Part shown: positions 45,195 through 54,254 of the stretch, in pieces
Layout of the letters: the number at the start of each line of letters is the position of its first letter
How positions within the stretch are numbered: the stretch's first letter is position 1
Assembly: GCA_022842725.1 (NCBI GenBank)
Contig: JALHOZ010000023.1
Location: 1-62,339 of the forward strand
Direction: 5' to 3'
Source: Saprospiraceae bacterium
GTDB taxonomy: Bacteria > Bacteroidota > Bacteroidia > Chitinophagales > Saprospiraceae
DNA length: 62,339 nucleotides
Notes under the pieces: generated by a model
What the model was told of the DNA's origin: nothing
What the model saw: only the letters and a program-made list of their open reading frames with translations
Databases searched by the model: none
Program-made: the position numbers and the translations under genes

Positions 45195-45595
45195 CCAAGT
45201 CTTTTATAAAATATAGTTTTTTTAGTATTTATATGATTGTCGTAATCATGACGTCCTGCGACAAAAACCAGGATAAAACTATTGCCAATGCGACCATAAA
45301 CTTTTATTTACCAGCCAATAATACAACATTTAGTGAAGGGGACACCATAAAGATTGAAGCAGATATTTCAGCTGATGTATCGATGCACGGATATAAAATA
45401 TATTTGTTTACACCCGGAGAGTCAGAACCTCAATTGTTGGTTGACAGGCATACACACGGCACCATCATATATGTCAGAAACACATGGATTGTACCATCAA
45501 CGGTTGGTAAAGGCAAAATGGAAATTGAAATAATTGCTTTGGTTGATCACGAAGGTCAAACTGTAACCGCCAAAAAAGAAGTGGTCATTCAATAA
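45191..45595 (+). CDS. Small lipoprotein following the MbnH-like gene
   Basis: A 134-residue lipoprotein (lipobox VIMTSC, Cys23) with a single Ig-like beta domain (about 35-134: INFYLPANNTTFSEGDTIKIE, then VTAKKEVVIQ). A His-rich spot DRHTHGT (about 87-93) could bind metal. The gene begins ATGA over the stop of the upstream gene, so it is coupled to it and belongs to the same group. I do not recognise the family with certainty; a DUF4625-like fold is possible. Confidence 0.65.
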   Translation: MTKSFIKYSFFSIYMIVVIMTSCDKNQDKTIANATINFYLPANNTTFSEGDTIKIEADISADVSMHGYKIYLFTPGESEPQLLVDRHTHGTIIYVRNTWIVPSTVGKGKMEIEIIALVDHEGQTVTAKKEVVIQ

Positions 45596-45662
45596 TTAAA
45601 ACACTGAAAGCTTTTGCATTTTAGCCATATATCTACATGTTTTATAAGGGAGTATGATCTTT

Positions 45663-47003
45663 TTATTCGGCGATTAGCTTGTTCCCTTTTTTAATCAGAA
45701 AAAATCCAATAATGCTGGCTATAATGGAAGCAGACAAAATTCCGACTTTCGCCTGAAAAATAAAGTTTGTATCTGAAAATGCAAGATCTGTTATGAACAA
45801 TGACATGGTAAATCCTATGGCTGCTAAAAATCCTGCACCAAACAAATGCCACATGTTCATACCTTCGGGCATAGAGGCTATTTGTAAACGAATCAGGATC
45901 AAAGTTATGCCTACCACTCCAAGGACTTTTCCGGCGAGTAAGCCGAAAAAGACTCCTACAGATACCGGGGCAATCATCCCTTGTATTTGATCTGCCTGAA
46001 GTTGGACCCCTGCATTTGCCAAAGCAAAAACAGGCATAATACCAAAAGCTACCAAAGGATGCATACGATGTTCTAATCGTTGTAAAGGGGTTTGCGCTTT
46101 TTTTGTCAGATATTCGATTTCTTCCAAAATGTGAAGTTGCTCAGAGGTTATGGTCGGCTGATTATTGGGTTTGGCTTCCTTAAAAGCCTGATGAAGTTTA
46201 CTAAGTTTTTCAGAAAAAACCGTCTCTGATGCCTTGACCCTTACAGGAATGGTAAAAGCGGCCAAAACAGCGGCGATGGTTGCGTGGACGCCGGACAATA
46301 AAAATGCAAGCCAAAGTCCCCCGATTCCCATTACGGCATAAAAAAGGGTATTCCGAAATCCCAAAATGTTGGCAAGCATTAAAACACCCATAAAACCAAA
46401 TCCTATCAAAACATTCCACAACTGAATGTCAGAAGTGTAAAAAAAGGCAACAACCAATACTGCTCCGAGGTCATCAGCGATAGCCAATGCCGTTAAAAAT
46501 ATTTTTAAACTAACAGGAACTCTATCACCTAAAAGATATAAAACACCAAGTGCAAACGCAATATCTGTCGCCATAGGAATTCCCCATCCTGAAATACCAT
46601 CACCGCCAAAATTAAATAATGTAAAAATCAAAGCAGGTACGACCATTCCGGCTATAGCAGCCCCGATTGGCAACACAGCATTTTTGGGATCTGACAATCC
46701 TCCGGCCACGATCTCTCTTTTTAATTCCAGGCCTACGACAAAAAAGAACACCGCCATCAGACCGTCATTAATCCAATGATGCAGGCTTTTGGATAAAACC
46801 ATATCACCAAATCCAATAGTAAAGGTGGTTTCCCAAAAATGATGGTACGCATCTCCCCAAGGCGAGTTGGATATCACCAGGGCAATAAATGCGGACGAAA
46901 ACAAGATAATACCGCTCGTCGTGGAATTGCCAATAAATTTTTTGATTGGCTCGAGAATGTAGCGGTCTGCAGGGCTAAAAAGTTTGTTATTTGTATGCTC
47001 CAT
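45663..47003 (-). CDS. nhaA: Na+/H+ antiporter NhaA
   Basis: A 446-residue inner-membrane antiporter exchanging Na+ for H+. About twelve helices are visible, with WINDGLMAVFFFVVGLELKRE (about 77-97), GWGIPMATDIAFALG and the ion-binding pair Asp177-Asp178 in LTALAIADDLGA. It is longer than E. coli NhaA mainly through a hydrophilic insert (about 267-312). The frame is open to 47021, but the ATG at 47003 (MEHTNNKLF) fits. Two genes away is a sodium-pumping decarboxylase, so the locus has a sodium theme. Confidence 0.95.
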   Translation of the reverse strand: MEHTNNKLFSPADRYILEPIKKFIGNSTTSGIILFSSAFIALVISNSPWGDAYHHFWETTFTIGFGDMVLSKSLHHWINDGLMAVFFFVVGLELKREIVAGGLSDPKNAVLPIGAAIAGMVVPALIFTLFNFGGDGISGWGIPMATDIAFALGVLYLLGDRVPVSLKIFLTALAIADDLGAVLVVAFFYTSDIQLWNVLIGFGFMGVLMLANILGFRNTLFYAVMGIGGLWLAFLLSGVHATIAAVLAAFTIPVRVKASETVFSEKLSKLHQAFKEAKPNNQPTITSEQLHILEEIEYLTKKAQTPLQRLEHRMHPLVAFGIMPVFALANAGVQLQADQIQGMIAPVSVGVFFGLLAGKVLGVVGITLILIRLQIASMPEGMNMWHLFGAGFLAAIGFTMSLFITDLAFSDTNFIFQAKVGILSASIIASIIGFFLIKKGNKLIAE

Positions 47004-47304
47004 AATAAAAGTAATAGTCAAATATAAGAGATTGTTGTCATTATTCCAAATTTCAGGGCTTTTTTAGGGCTGTTTTTTTTTATACTTTAATGATTTTAAA
47101 AAGAAAAAAGTCATCACTTCTTAAAAATTATTTCCATTGACAAAAAAAATGAATCATAAAAGACTTAGGTTTGGTCATGTTATTTAATAGTTTTAAAATT
47201 TTAAATAGTATGGATAAAAAAGCCTGTCGGTAAAATATAGATCCGCTATTTGATATTTTTGTGTTGACCTGAACGGGTTTAATTAAAAACTTCAAAAATA
47301 CTTG

Positions 47305-47312
47305 TACCTTTG
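47305..47312 (+). promoter_or_regulatory. Candidate -7 box of the PfkB gene
   Basis: TACCTTTG fits TAnnTTTG and is 18 bp before the ATG at 47331; the longer frame beginning at 47310 would start inside it. The rest of the 327-bp gap (47004-47330) is AT-rich with nothing else recognisable. Confidence 0.55.
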
Positions 47313-47330
47313 CGCCTCAAAATAAAAAAT

Positions 47331-48245
47331 ATGAGTCTTCTCACCATTGGCACCGTTGCTTTTGACACCATAGAAACCCCTTTTGGTAAAGCAGAAAGAG
47401 TAATCGGCGGAGCATGCACCTACATCAGTTGGTCTGCTTCTTATTTTACAGAAAATATTCATTTGGTTTCCGTCATAGGTGATGATTTTCCAAACAGCGA
47501 ATTAAAAGCTTTGGAAGAAAGAGGTGTCAATCTCGATGGTTTGGAGATTAAATCCGGCGAAAAATCATTTTTCTGGGCCGGACGCTACCACGACAATATG
47601 AATTCCAGAGATACTCTGGTCACGGAACTGAATGTTCTTGCTGATTTTAATCCGGTAGTTCCTGAAGCAGCCCGTTCTGCAAAATATATTATGTTGGGCA
47701 ACCTCACACCGGCAATTCAAAAACAGGTACTGGACCAACTGGACGGAAGTCAGAAACTCATCGTGCTTGACACCATGAATTTTTGGATGGATGTTGCTCT
47801 CGAAGAACTGAAAGAAGTCATCAAACGCATAGACGTACTTACCATCAATGATGAGGAGGCAAGACAATTGTCAGGTCAACATTCATTGGTCAAAGCCGCT
47901 GCTGTCATCCTGGAAATGGGGCCTAAGATTTTGATTGTCAAAAAAGGAGAACACGGAGCACTTTTGTTTCAGGGTGAAGAAATCTTTTTTGCTCCGGCAC
48001 TTCCATTAGCGGAAGTTTATGATCCGACAGGAGCCGGAGATACCTTTGCAGGAGGATTTATCGGTTATCTGGCCGCCACAGATGACCTTTCAGCAAATAA
48101 TGTAAAAAAAGCCATCATCATTGGTTCTGCCATGGCTTCATTTTGTGTCGAAGATTTTAGTCTCAACCGACTAAAAAATCTCAACAGCAAAGAGATCAAT
48201 GAAAGAATCCAAAAATTCAAGCAGTTGACCCATTTTGAAGTTTGA
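47331..48245 (+). CDS. PfkB-family sugar/nucleoside kinase
   Basis: A 304-residue kinase of the ribokinase/PfkB family. The N-terminal substrate region has GGACTYISWSASYF; signature 2, DPTGAGDTFAGGF, begins at Asp231, with the catalytic base Asp237. It transfers phosphate from ATP to a sugar or nucleoside; the substrate cannot be read from the sequence, though adenosine or ribose are common in related Bacteroidota enzymes. Confidence 0.9.
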   Translation: MSLLTIGTVAFDTIETPFGKAERVIGGACTYISWSASYFTENIHLVSVIGDDFPNSELKALEERGVNLDGLEIKSGEKSFFWAGRYHDNMNSRDTLVTELNVLADFNPVVPEAARSAKYIMLGNLTPAIQKQVLDQLDGSQKLIVLDTMNFWMDVALEELKEVIKRIDVLTINDEEARQLSGQHSLVKAAAVILEMGPKILIVKKGEHGALLFQGEEIFFAPALPLAEVYDPTGAGDTFAGGFIGYLAATDDLSANNVKKAIIIGSAMASFCVEDFSLNRLKNLNSKEINERIQKFKQLTHFEV

Positions 48246-48447
48246 TGATATAAGGTTCGCCTGAATCATATTATTGGGTGTTTTTCGAAGTATTTGCCAC
48301 AAAACTTTTAAGAAAAACGACATAAAAAATCTTTTACCTATATTAGAATATTTCTGTATTAGTGTCACTTTTACATTTTCTTTTTGTTTAGTTTTAATAT
48401 TTCCTGATTTTGTCTTACTTTGGCACCCTTTTTAAAAATATCGCCTG

Positions 48448-48699
48448 ATGGGAGAAAATCTTTTAGAAGCATTGACGCTTTTGATCGTAGGCATGGGTTC
48501 CGCTTTTTTTGTCCTCTTCTTAATCGGAGTCATTGGTCAGTTCCTTATAACATGGACTAATTACCAAGCTGAAAACCGCATTATTTCTCAAAATAATGTT
48601 CACCGGAATCCGACACACATTGCTGTTATTACAGCTGCTGTGGAGCAAGTCACAGAAGGTGAAGGGCGCATTTCAAACATTCAGAAAATCGAATTATAA
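48448..48699 (+). CDS. Sodium-pumping decarboxylase gamma subunit
   Basis: An 83-residue OadG-type protein: one N-terminal membrane helix (about 8-33, LLIVGMGSAFFVLFLIGVIG) with the family's GMG-FFL pattern, and a short cytoplasmic tail. It assembles the alpha and beta subunits of the biotin-dependent decarboxylase encoded next (9 and 1 bp gaps). Confidence 0.85.
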   Translation: MGENLLEALTLLIVGMGSAFFVLFLIGVIGQFLITWTNYQAENRIISQNNVHRNPTHIAVITAAVEQVTEGEGRISNIQKIEL

Positions 48700-48708
48700 T
48701 TAACAAAA

Positions 48709-50604
48709 ATGAGCAAGGAAATTAAGTTGGCATTGATGTACAGGGATATGTGGCAATCATCCGGAAAGTACATGCCAAGGGTTGATCAGTTGGTCCAGGT
48801 GGCTCAACCGATTGTAGATATGGGTTGTTTTGACAGAGTGGAGACCAACGGAGGTGGATTCGAACAAATCAACCTTTTATTTGGTGAAAATCCGAATACT
48901 TCGGTAAGGCAATGGACAGCCGCTTTCAGAAAAGCCGGTATACAGACCCAAATGTTGGAAAGAGGACTGAATGGTCTGAGAATGAATCCTGTGCCAAAGG
49001 ACGTTCGCCAACTTATGTTCAGGCTTAAAAAAATACAGGGAACAGATATCTCCCGTTCTTTTGACGGACTCAATGACCCCAGAAATCTGGCCTATTCCTT
49101 TCAATATGCAAAAGAAGGGGGCATGATTGCCCAGGGAGCGTTAAGTATTACCGTATCTCCATTGCATACCGTCGATTATTGGGTTAGTCTGGCAGATCAG
49201 TTTGTCGAACTTGGAGCAGAAGAAATTTGCCTCAAAGATATGGCAGGCATAGGAAGACCTGCTACCATTGGAAAAATCGTCAAAGGAATCCGCGCCCGAC
49301 ATCCAAAAATAGTCATTCAATACCATGGACATTCCACTCCGGGATTTTCGGTAGCTTCTGCATTGGAAGCAGCTTATCACGGAGCCGATATTATTGATGT
49401 AGGTATGGAGCCCCTTTCATGGGGAACAGGTCATGCTGATTTACTAACCATTCATGCGATGCTCAAAGATGCAGGCTTTTTGGTGAAAGATATCAATATG
49501 AAAGCATACATGGAAGTACGTAGATTGACTCAAACTTTTATCGATGATTTTTTAGGATATTTTATCAGCCCGAAAAACAGGGAGATGAATTCCTTGCTTA
49601 TAGGCTCCGGCTTGCCGGGTGGTATGATGGGAAGTTTGATGGCTGACCTGGAATCTAACCTGAAAAGTCTCAACAGTTGGAGACAGAAAAACGGAAAGTC
49701 TCCTATGTCTCAGGACGAATTATTGATAAAATTATTTGATGAAGTAGAATATGTATTGCCAAAATTCGGCTATCCACCATTAGTGACACCATACAGTCAA
49801 TACGTCAAAAATGTTGCGCTGATGAATGTAGTACAAATGGAAAAAGGTAATGCCCGATGGAGTATGATAGACGAAAATACCTGGGATATGATCCTCGGTC
49901 AGCAGGGAAGACTCATCGGCCCGATCGATCAGGAATTACAAAACCTCGCGAAGGAACAAGGCAGAACATTTTTTGACGGTGATCCGAATGACAGACTCGA
50001 GGATCAACTGGATGTCTACCGAAAAAAAATGGCCGAAAAAGGTTGGGATGTTGGTTTGGATGATGAAGAACTTTTTGAATATGCAATGCATCCTCAACAA
50101 TATGAAGCTTACAAATCAGGAGTCGCCAAACAGAAATTTGAAGAAGAACTTGCGTCAAAAAGAGATCGTAAACAATCCCTGGACGTGAGTAATATTCCTG
50201 CATCAACAAAACCATCTGCCGGCAAAGATACTACCAAACCAAAGGTACTCGATATTGATGTTAATGGTGAAAAATACCGGGTAACCGTTTCATACCCCGG
50301 TGAAAACAGCCCTGCGCACAAAGTTGTGGATGAAGTGTTTACCAAAGTGGTGGAACCTTCAGAAAATGGTCGGGAACAATTTGTTTCTTCTCCTTTGGAA
50401 GGAAAGTTTTATCTGACCAAAGAAGTGGGTGAAAAAGGTGTAAAAGTAGGCGATAAAATTAAAGCCGGTGAGCCTGTAGCCTATATCGAGGCAATGAAAG
50501 TGATCAACGTGATTACATCACCATATACCGGAACCATTGCTGAGATTTTGGTAAATCACGGCGCGGAAGTCAGTGAAGACGACCACCTGATCAAAATCGT
50601 TTAG
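48709..50604 (+). CDS. Sodium-pumping decarboxylase alpha subunit (OadA-like), biotin-carrying
   Basis: A 631-residue subunit combining the carboxyltransferase and the biotin carrier. The carboxyltransferase TIM barrel (about 1-300) retains Lys176 in EICLKDMAG and the metal ligands His206 and His208 in QYHGHSTPG; the first motif reads YRDMWQSSGK, whereas common forms read LRDAHQS, keeping Asp13 but changing two neighbours. The C-terminal biotinyl domain has Lys597 in YIEAMKVINV. It takes CO2 from oxaloacetate or a similar acid to biotin and drives Na+ export with the beta subunit. Confidence 0.9.
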   Translation: MSKEIKLALMYRDMWQSSGKYMPRVDQLVQVAQPIVDMGCFDRVETNGGGFEQINLLFGENPNTSVRQWTAAFRKAGIQTQMLERGLNGLRMNPVPKDVRQLMFRLKKIQGTDISRSFDGLNDPRNLAYSFQYAKEGGMIAQGALSITVSPLHTVDYWVSLADQFVELGAEEICLKDMAGIGRPATIGKIVKGIRARHPKIVIQYHGHSTPGFSVASALEAAYHGADIIDVGMEPLSWGTGHADLLTIHAMLKDAGFLVKDINMKAYMEVRRLTQTFIDDFLGYFISPKNREMNSLLIGSGLPGGMMGSLMADLESNLKSLNSWRQKNGKSPMSQDELLIKLFDEVEYVLPKFGYPPLVTPYSQYVKNVALMNVVQMEKGNARWSMIDENTWDMILGQQGRLIGPIDQELQNLAKEQGRTFFDGDPNDRLEDQLDVYRKKMAEKGWDVGLDDEELFEYAMHPQQYEAYKSGVAKQKFEEELASKRDRKQSLDVSNIPASTKPSAGKDTTKPKVLDIDVNGEKYRVTVSYPGENSPAHKVVDEVFTKVVEPSENGREQFVSSPLEGKFYLTKEVGEKGVKVGDKIKAGEPVAYIEAMKVINVITSPYTGTIAEILVNHGAEVSEDDHLIKIV

Positions 50605-50605
50605 C

Positions 50606-51802
50606 ATGGAAGTTTTACAAAAGTTGTACGAAATGACAGCCATTCAGGGGGTGATTAACCAGCCTCTGAGTTTGGTCATGCTTTGTATTGCGCTTATATT
50701 GCTCTATTTAGGGATTATTAAAAAATTTGAACCCCTTTTATTGGTGCCTATAGCTTTTGGTGTATTGCTTGCCAATATTCCCGGGGGAAATATGGGAGTG
50801 GTTTCTGCTGACGTAGCCGAATCAATGGGCCTTATGGAATTAGCCAAAACCTACGGTATCATGAATATGCTGTACTTTGCCCTTATCAAAACCGGACTTC
50901 TTCCACCTTTGATATTTATGGGAGTAGGGGCTTTGACCGATTTTGGACCTATGTTGCGCAACCTGCGACTTGCTTATTTTGGTGCGGCAGCTCAAATCGG
51001 TATTTTTTTAATGTTGATGATTGCCGTTGCCATGGGCATGACACTAAAAGAAGCAGCTGCCCTGGGGATCATTGGTGGTGCTGACGGGCCAACTGCCATT
51101 TATACAGCCATAAAACTGGCACCACATCTGCTGGGTCCGATAGCTATTGCTGCCTATTCTTATATGGCATTGGTTCCGGTGATTATACCTTTGGTTGTAA
51201 AATATACCATGACTGAAAAAGAACTGAAAATTAATATGCGGGAACAGGATCGGTTATATCCTTCCAAAGTGAAGATTAAGGATATGAAAAAACTGAAAAT
51301 CGTTTTTCCTATTGTTTTAACTCTGATTGTAAGTTTGCTCATTCCTTCAGCCACACCTTTGGTTGGCATGTTATTGTTTGGCAATTTGGTAAAAGAAATC
51401 GGCACGGATACCCACAGATTGTATTCTGCAGCATCAGAGACTATTATGAATGCGGCCACTATTTTTTTAGGACTGTCCGTTGGAGCCACCATGGGAGCTG
51501 AAACGTTTTTGACACCTCAGACCATTATGATCGTTTTAGGTGGCTTTTTTGCTTTCATATTGTCCGTGGCAGGTGGGATTTTTGCAGTCAAAATATACAA
51601 TCTTTTTTCAACAAAAAAAATCAATCCTTTGATCGGAGCAACCGGACTCAGTGCCGTTCCCATGTCTTCAAGAGTTGCCAATGAAATTGCATTAAAACAT
51701 GATCCTGAAAACCATATTCTGCAATACGCTATGTCAAGCAATATTTCAGGTGTGATTGGTAGTGCGGTAGCTGCCGGAGTATTAATTTCGTTTTTGGGAT
51801 AA
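50606..51802 (+). CDS. Sodium-pumping decarboxylase beta subunit (OadB-like)
   Basis: A 398-residue integral membrane subunit that couples decarboxylation of carboxybiotin to Na+ transport out of the cell. It shows the characteristic ALGIIGGADGPTAIYTAIKL (about 152-171), AIAAYSYMALVPVI (about 190-203) and SNISGVIGSAVAAG at the C-terminus. Start and stop are one base from the alpha gene; third gene of oadGAB. Confidence 0.93.
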   Translation: MEVLQKLYEMTAIQGVINQPLSLVMLCIALILLYLGIIKKFEPLLLVPIAFGVLLANIPGGNMGVVSADVAESMGLMELAKTYGIMNMLYFALIKTGLLPPLIFMGVGALTDFGPMLRNLRLAYFGAAAQIGIFLMLMIAVAMGMTLKEAAALGIIGGADGPTAIYTAIKLAPHLLGPIAIAAYSYMALVPVIIPLVVKYTMTEKELKINMREQDRLYPSKVKIKDMKKLKIVFPIVLTLIVSLLIPSATPLVGMLLFGNLVKEIGTDTHRLYSAASETIMNAATIFLGLSVGATMGAETFLTPQTIMIVLGGFFAFILSVAGGIFAVKIYNLFSTKKINPLIGATGLSAVPMSSRVANEIALKHDPENHILQYAMSSNISGVIGSAVAAGVLISFLG

Positions 51803-51844
51803 CTTTTTTTAAGGTATGTTGTTATTAAAAAAAAAACAACTACC

Positions 51845-52543
51845 ATGAATCTGCTTTCTACCTGGATCAATGATTTAAAAAATGTAATTTTTCCCGATAT
51901 TTGTCCGGGGTGCAATGAAAATGTTTTACCTGCGGGAAGGATATTTTGTACAGAATGTTTGTTAGAATTGCCCTTTACCGATCATTTTGAGGTCAAAGAC
52001 AATAAAGTGACAGCTCACTTTTACGGAAGGATTCCAGTTAAGGGCGGTGCAAGTTTGGTCTATTTTTCATCCAATGGAAACATTCAGGAAGTTATGCACC
52101 GTTTTAAGTATAAAGGACAAAAAAATGTAGGATTGGCATTCGGACACATCGTCGGCGAAAAAATTTTGTTGTCATCACATTTTTATAATACGGATGCCAT
52201 CATTCCTGTCCCGTTACATAAAGACAAAGAATATATAAGAGGTTACAACCAAAGCACTGTTTTTGCTTCGGGCATTTCAGAAACTTCTAAAATTCCGGTT
52301 TACAAAGACGTGCTTTTAAAAACAGCCAAAAACGAATCTCAAACAGGTAAAAACCGGTTGGAAAGAGTCCATAATGTAAGTTCAGTGTATCAATTGCGGC
52401 ACCCTGAAAAAATCAAAGGTAAAAACATCGTTTTAGTAGATGACGTCATCACAACTGGTGCTACTCTGGAGGCTTGTTGTGATCTTTTGTTTCAGGCACA
52501 ACCTTCGACGATTTCCATAATTACCATTGCATGTGCCGTTTGA
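51845..52543 (+). CDS. ComF-family phosphoribosyltransferase-like protein
   Basis: A 232-residue ComF protein: N-terminal zinc-ribbon Cys pairs (CPGC and FCTEC), a phosphoribosyltransferase core with PVPLHKDKEYIRGYNQS (about 120-136) and the PRPP motif NIVLVDDVITTGATL (about 197-211). Related proteins are needed for DNA uptake. No other competence gene is in this window. Confidence 0.88.
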   Translation: MNLLSTWINDLKNVIFPDICPGCNENVLPAGRIFCTECLLELPFTDHFEVKDNKVTAHFYGRIPVKGGASLVYFSSNGNIQEVMHRFKYKGQKNVGLAFGHIVGEKILLSSHFYNTDAIIPVPLHKDKEYIRGYNQSTVFASGISETSKIPVYKDVLLKTAKNESQTGKNRLERVHNVSSVYQLRHPEKIKGKNIVLVDDVITTGATLEACCDLLFQAQPSTISIITIACAV

Positions 52544-52645
52544 GGCAGATTTATTTCCAGTATCATTTTTTATAATAAAATGTCGCGGCTACGTCTTTTT
52601 TTGAGAAAAAAGGACTTTTTCGTTATGTAACTAAAAAATACGTTG

Positions 52646-52653
52646 TATATTTG
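52646..52653 (+). promoter_or_regulatory. Candidate -7 box of the TPR protein gene
   Basis: TATATTTG fits TAnnTTTG, 19 bp before the ATG at 52673. A start at 52643 would lie before this box. Confidence 0.45.
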
Positions 52654-52672
52654 CATCATTAGTTATTCAACG

Positions 52673-53827
52673 ATGATGTACGTTTACAGAAGTTTATATT
52701 TTGTCTTTTATCTGATACCGTTTATCGGTTTTGGTCAGGGAGTGTGTGTCAGCGGTGACTCATTGTTATTGTTGCAAAACTATCCGGCTGCAACAGAAGC
52801 TTATAAACGATGTATAAACGATGATACTTCTTCCGTTTCCGTCAGGCTTTCATTGGCCAAATGTTATGATCAGCTGGGTGATTGGTCCAAAGCAAAAAAA
52901 TTGTATCATGAGCTTGAATATACTGAAAATGTAGAGGTGATTTCCCGACTGGCGGCCATATATGACGCTCAACAAAACCTACCCAAAGCCATTAAATATT
53001 TCAGGAAACTGGAGTCTTTATTTCCGGGCAATCCTCAATATCCACGCAAACTCGGAGCTTTATACCTCGCCGGTCATGAACAGGGTCAGGCCTTTAATTC
53101 CTATCAACAGGCATTAAAAATAGCACCGGAAGATGTGACATCCATCATCGGATTGGCTGAGATGATGTATCAGATGGATGACGTGGACGGATCGGATAGT
53201 TTGGTGCAAACCGGGCTTAGGTTGGATTCCATGTTTTTTGGACTTGCTTATCTGAATTCCAGGATTTTGTATCGGAAAAAAAACTATTCCGGTGCTGCCA
53301 GACAATTATTGTTTCTGGCGGCCAATACCGATTTGCCCCTGGCGTATAATAATTTGTTAGGTTATTCCCTGATTCAGACGGATTCATTTGATAAGGCCGT
53401 TTTTTATCTGAGACGTACCTTGCAAAAAGAACCGAAAAACGAATATGCTTTATTTTACTTAGGCCTGGCTTTTGAGAAAAAAAATGACTTTAATGAGGCA
53501 ATGTATTTTTTTCAGGAAGCAGCCAAGGCCGGAATCTCTGAAAATATGCATCTTTTTTATCAGGGTCAGGCAAGGATAAACAACAGAAAAGGAATGTATC
53601 AGGAAGTAATCAAAGCGTATCAGAAAAGCCTTGAATACAAATTTGAACCTGAAATGTATCTTTATATGGCAGGAGCTGCAGAAACTGCGTATAAAAACAA
53701 ATCCAAAGCCATTCAGTTTTATAAAAAATTTCTTGAATATCCATCCGTTGATGAAGAAAAAATCAAATTGGCAAAAGGCAGATTATCCTACCTTCAGGAG
53801 AAAAAATTTATGGAAGGCAATAAATAA
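52673..53827 (+). CDS. Secreted or periplasmic TPR-repeat protein
   Basis: A 384-residue protein with a signal peptide (about 1-23, ending IGFGQ) and nine or so tetratricopeptide repeats (for example ATEAYKRCIND, AIKYFRKLESLFP, AFNSYQQALKIAP, AVFYLRRTLQKEP and AIQFYKKFLEYP). It probably acts as a protein-interaction scaffold in the periplasm. The ATG at 52673 is chosen over 52643 because of the promoter box. It is followed 55 bp later by blaI; whether it belongs to that operon is uncertain. Confidence 0.8.
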   Translation: MMYVYRSLYFVFYLIPFIGFGQGVCVSGDSLLLLQNYPAATEAYKRCINDDTSSVSVRLSLAKCYDQLGDWSKAKKLYHELEYTENVEVISRLAAIYDAQQNLPKAIKYFRKLESLFPGNPQYPRKLGALYLAGHEQGQAFNSYQQALKIAPEDVTSIIGLAEMMYQMDDVDGSDSLVQTGLRLDSMFFGLAYLNSRILYRKKNYSGAARQLLFLAANTDLPLAYNNLLGYSLIQTDSFDKAVFYLRRTLQKEPKNEYALFYLGLAFEKKNDFNEAMYFFQEAAKAGISENMHLFYQGQARINNRKGMYQEVIKAYQKSLEYKFEPEMYLYMAGAAETAYKNKSKAIQFYKKFLEYPSVDEEKIKLAKGRLSYLQEKKFMEGNK

Positions 53828-53882
53828 TATTCGAATTACACAATTTATAATCATTATCATACATATATAAATATTATATCAT

Positions 53883-54248
53883 ATGAATCAACGCCTCACC
53901 AGAGCAGAAGAAGAAATTATGCATCTTTTTTGGGATCTCGGACCATCATTGGTAAGTGCACTGATTGATGCAATGCCGGAACCCAAACCACCGCACTCTT
54001 CCGTATCGTCCGTTGTGCGTATACTGGAAAAAAAAGGTTTTCTTGACCACAAAACGTATGGGAAAACATATGAATATTACCCTTTGATATCAAAAGAAGA
54101 GTATTCGAGGTTTTCACTGAGGCGATTGGTCAGCCAATATTTTGAAGGCTCTGCAAATGAGCTGGTTTCTTTTCTCGTTAAGGAAAATGAGCTGACCTTG
54201 TCAGAGTTGGAAAAAATCAAAAAATCATTTTTATCACCTGAAAAATAA
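53883..54248 (+). CDS. BlaI/MecI-type transcriptional repressor
   Basis: A 121-residue winged-helix repressor: helix-turn-helix with LTRAEEEIMHLFWDLG (about 4-19), HSSVSSVVRILEKKGFLDHK (recognition helix, about 39-58) and a dimerisation helix at the C-terminus. Members repress their own operon until the paired M56 sensor cleaves or inactivates them. The sensor starts six bases downstream. Confidence 0.9.
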   Translation: MNQRLTRAEEEIMHLFWDLGPSLVSALIDAMPEPKPPHSSVSSVVRILEKKGFLDHKTYGKTYEYYPLISKEEYSRFSLRRLVSQYFEGSANELVSFLVKENELTLSELEKIKKSFLSPEK

Positions 54249-54254
54249 TCGGAT

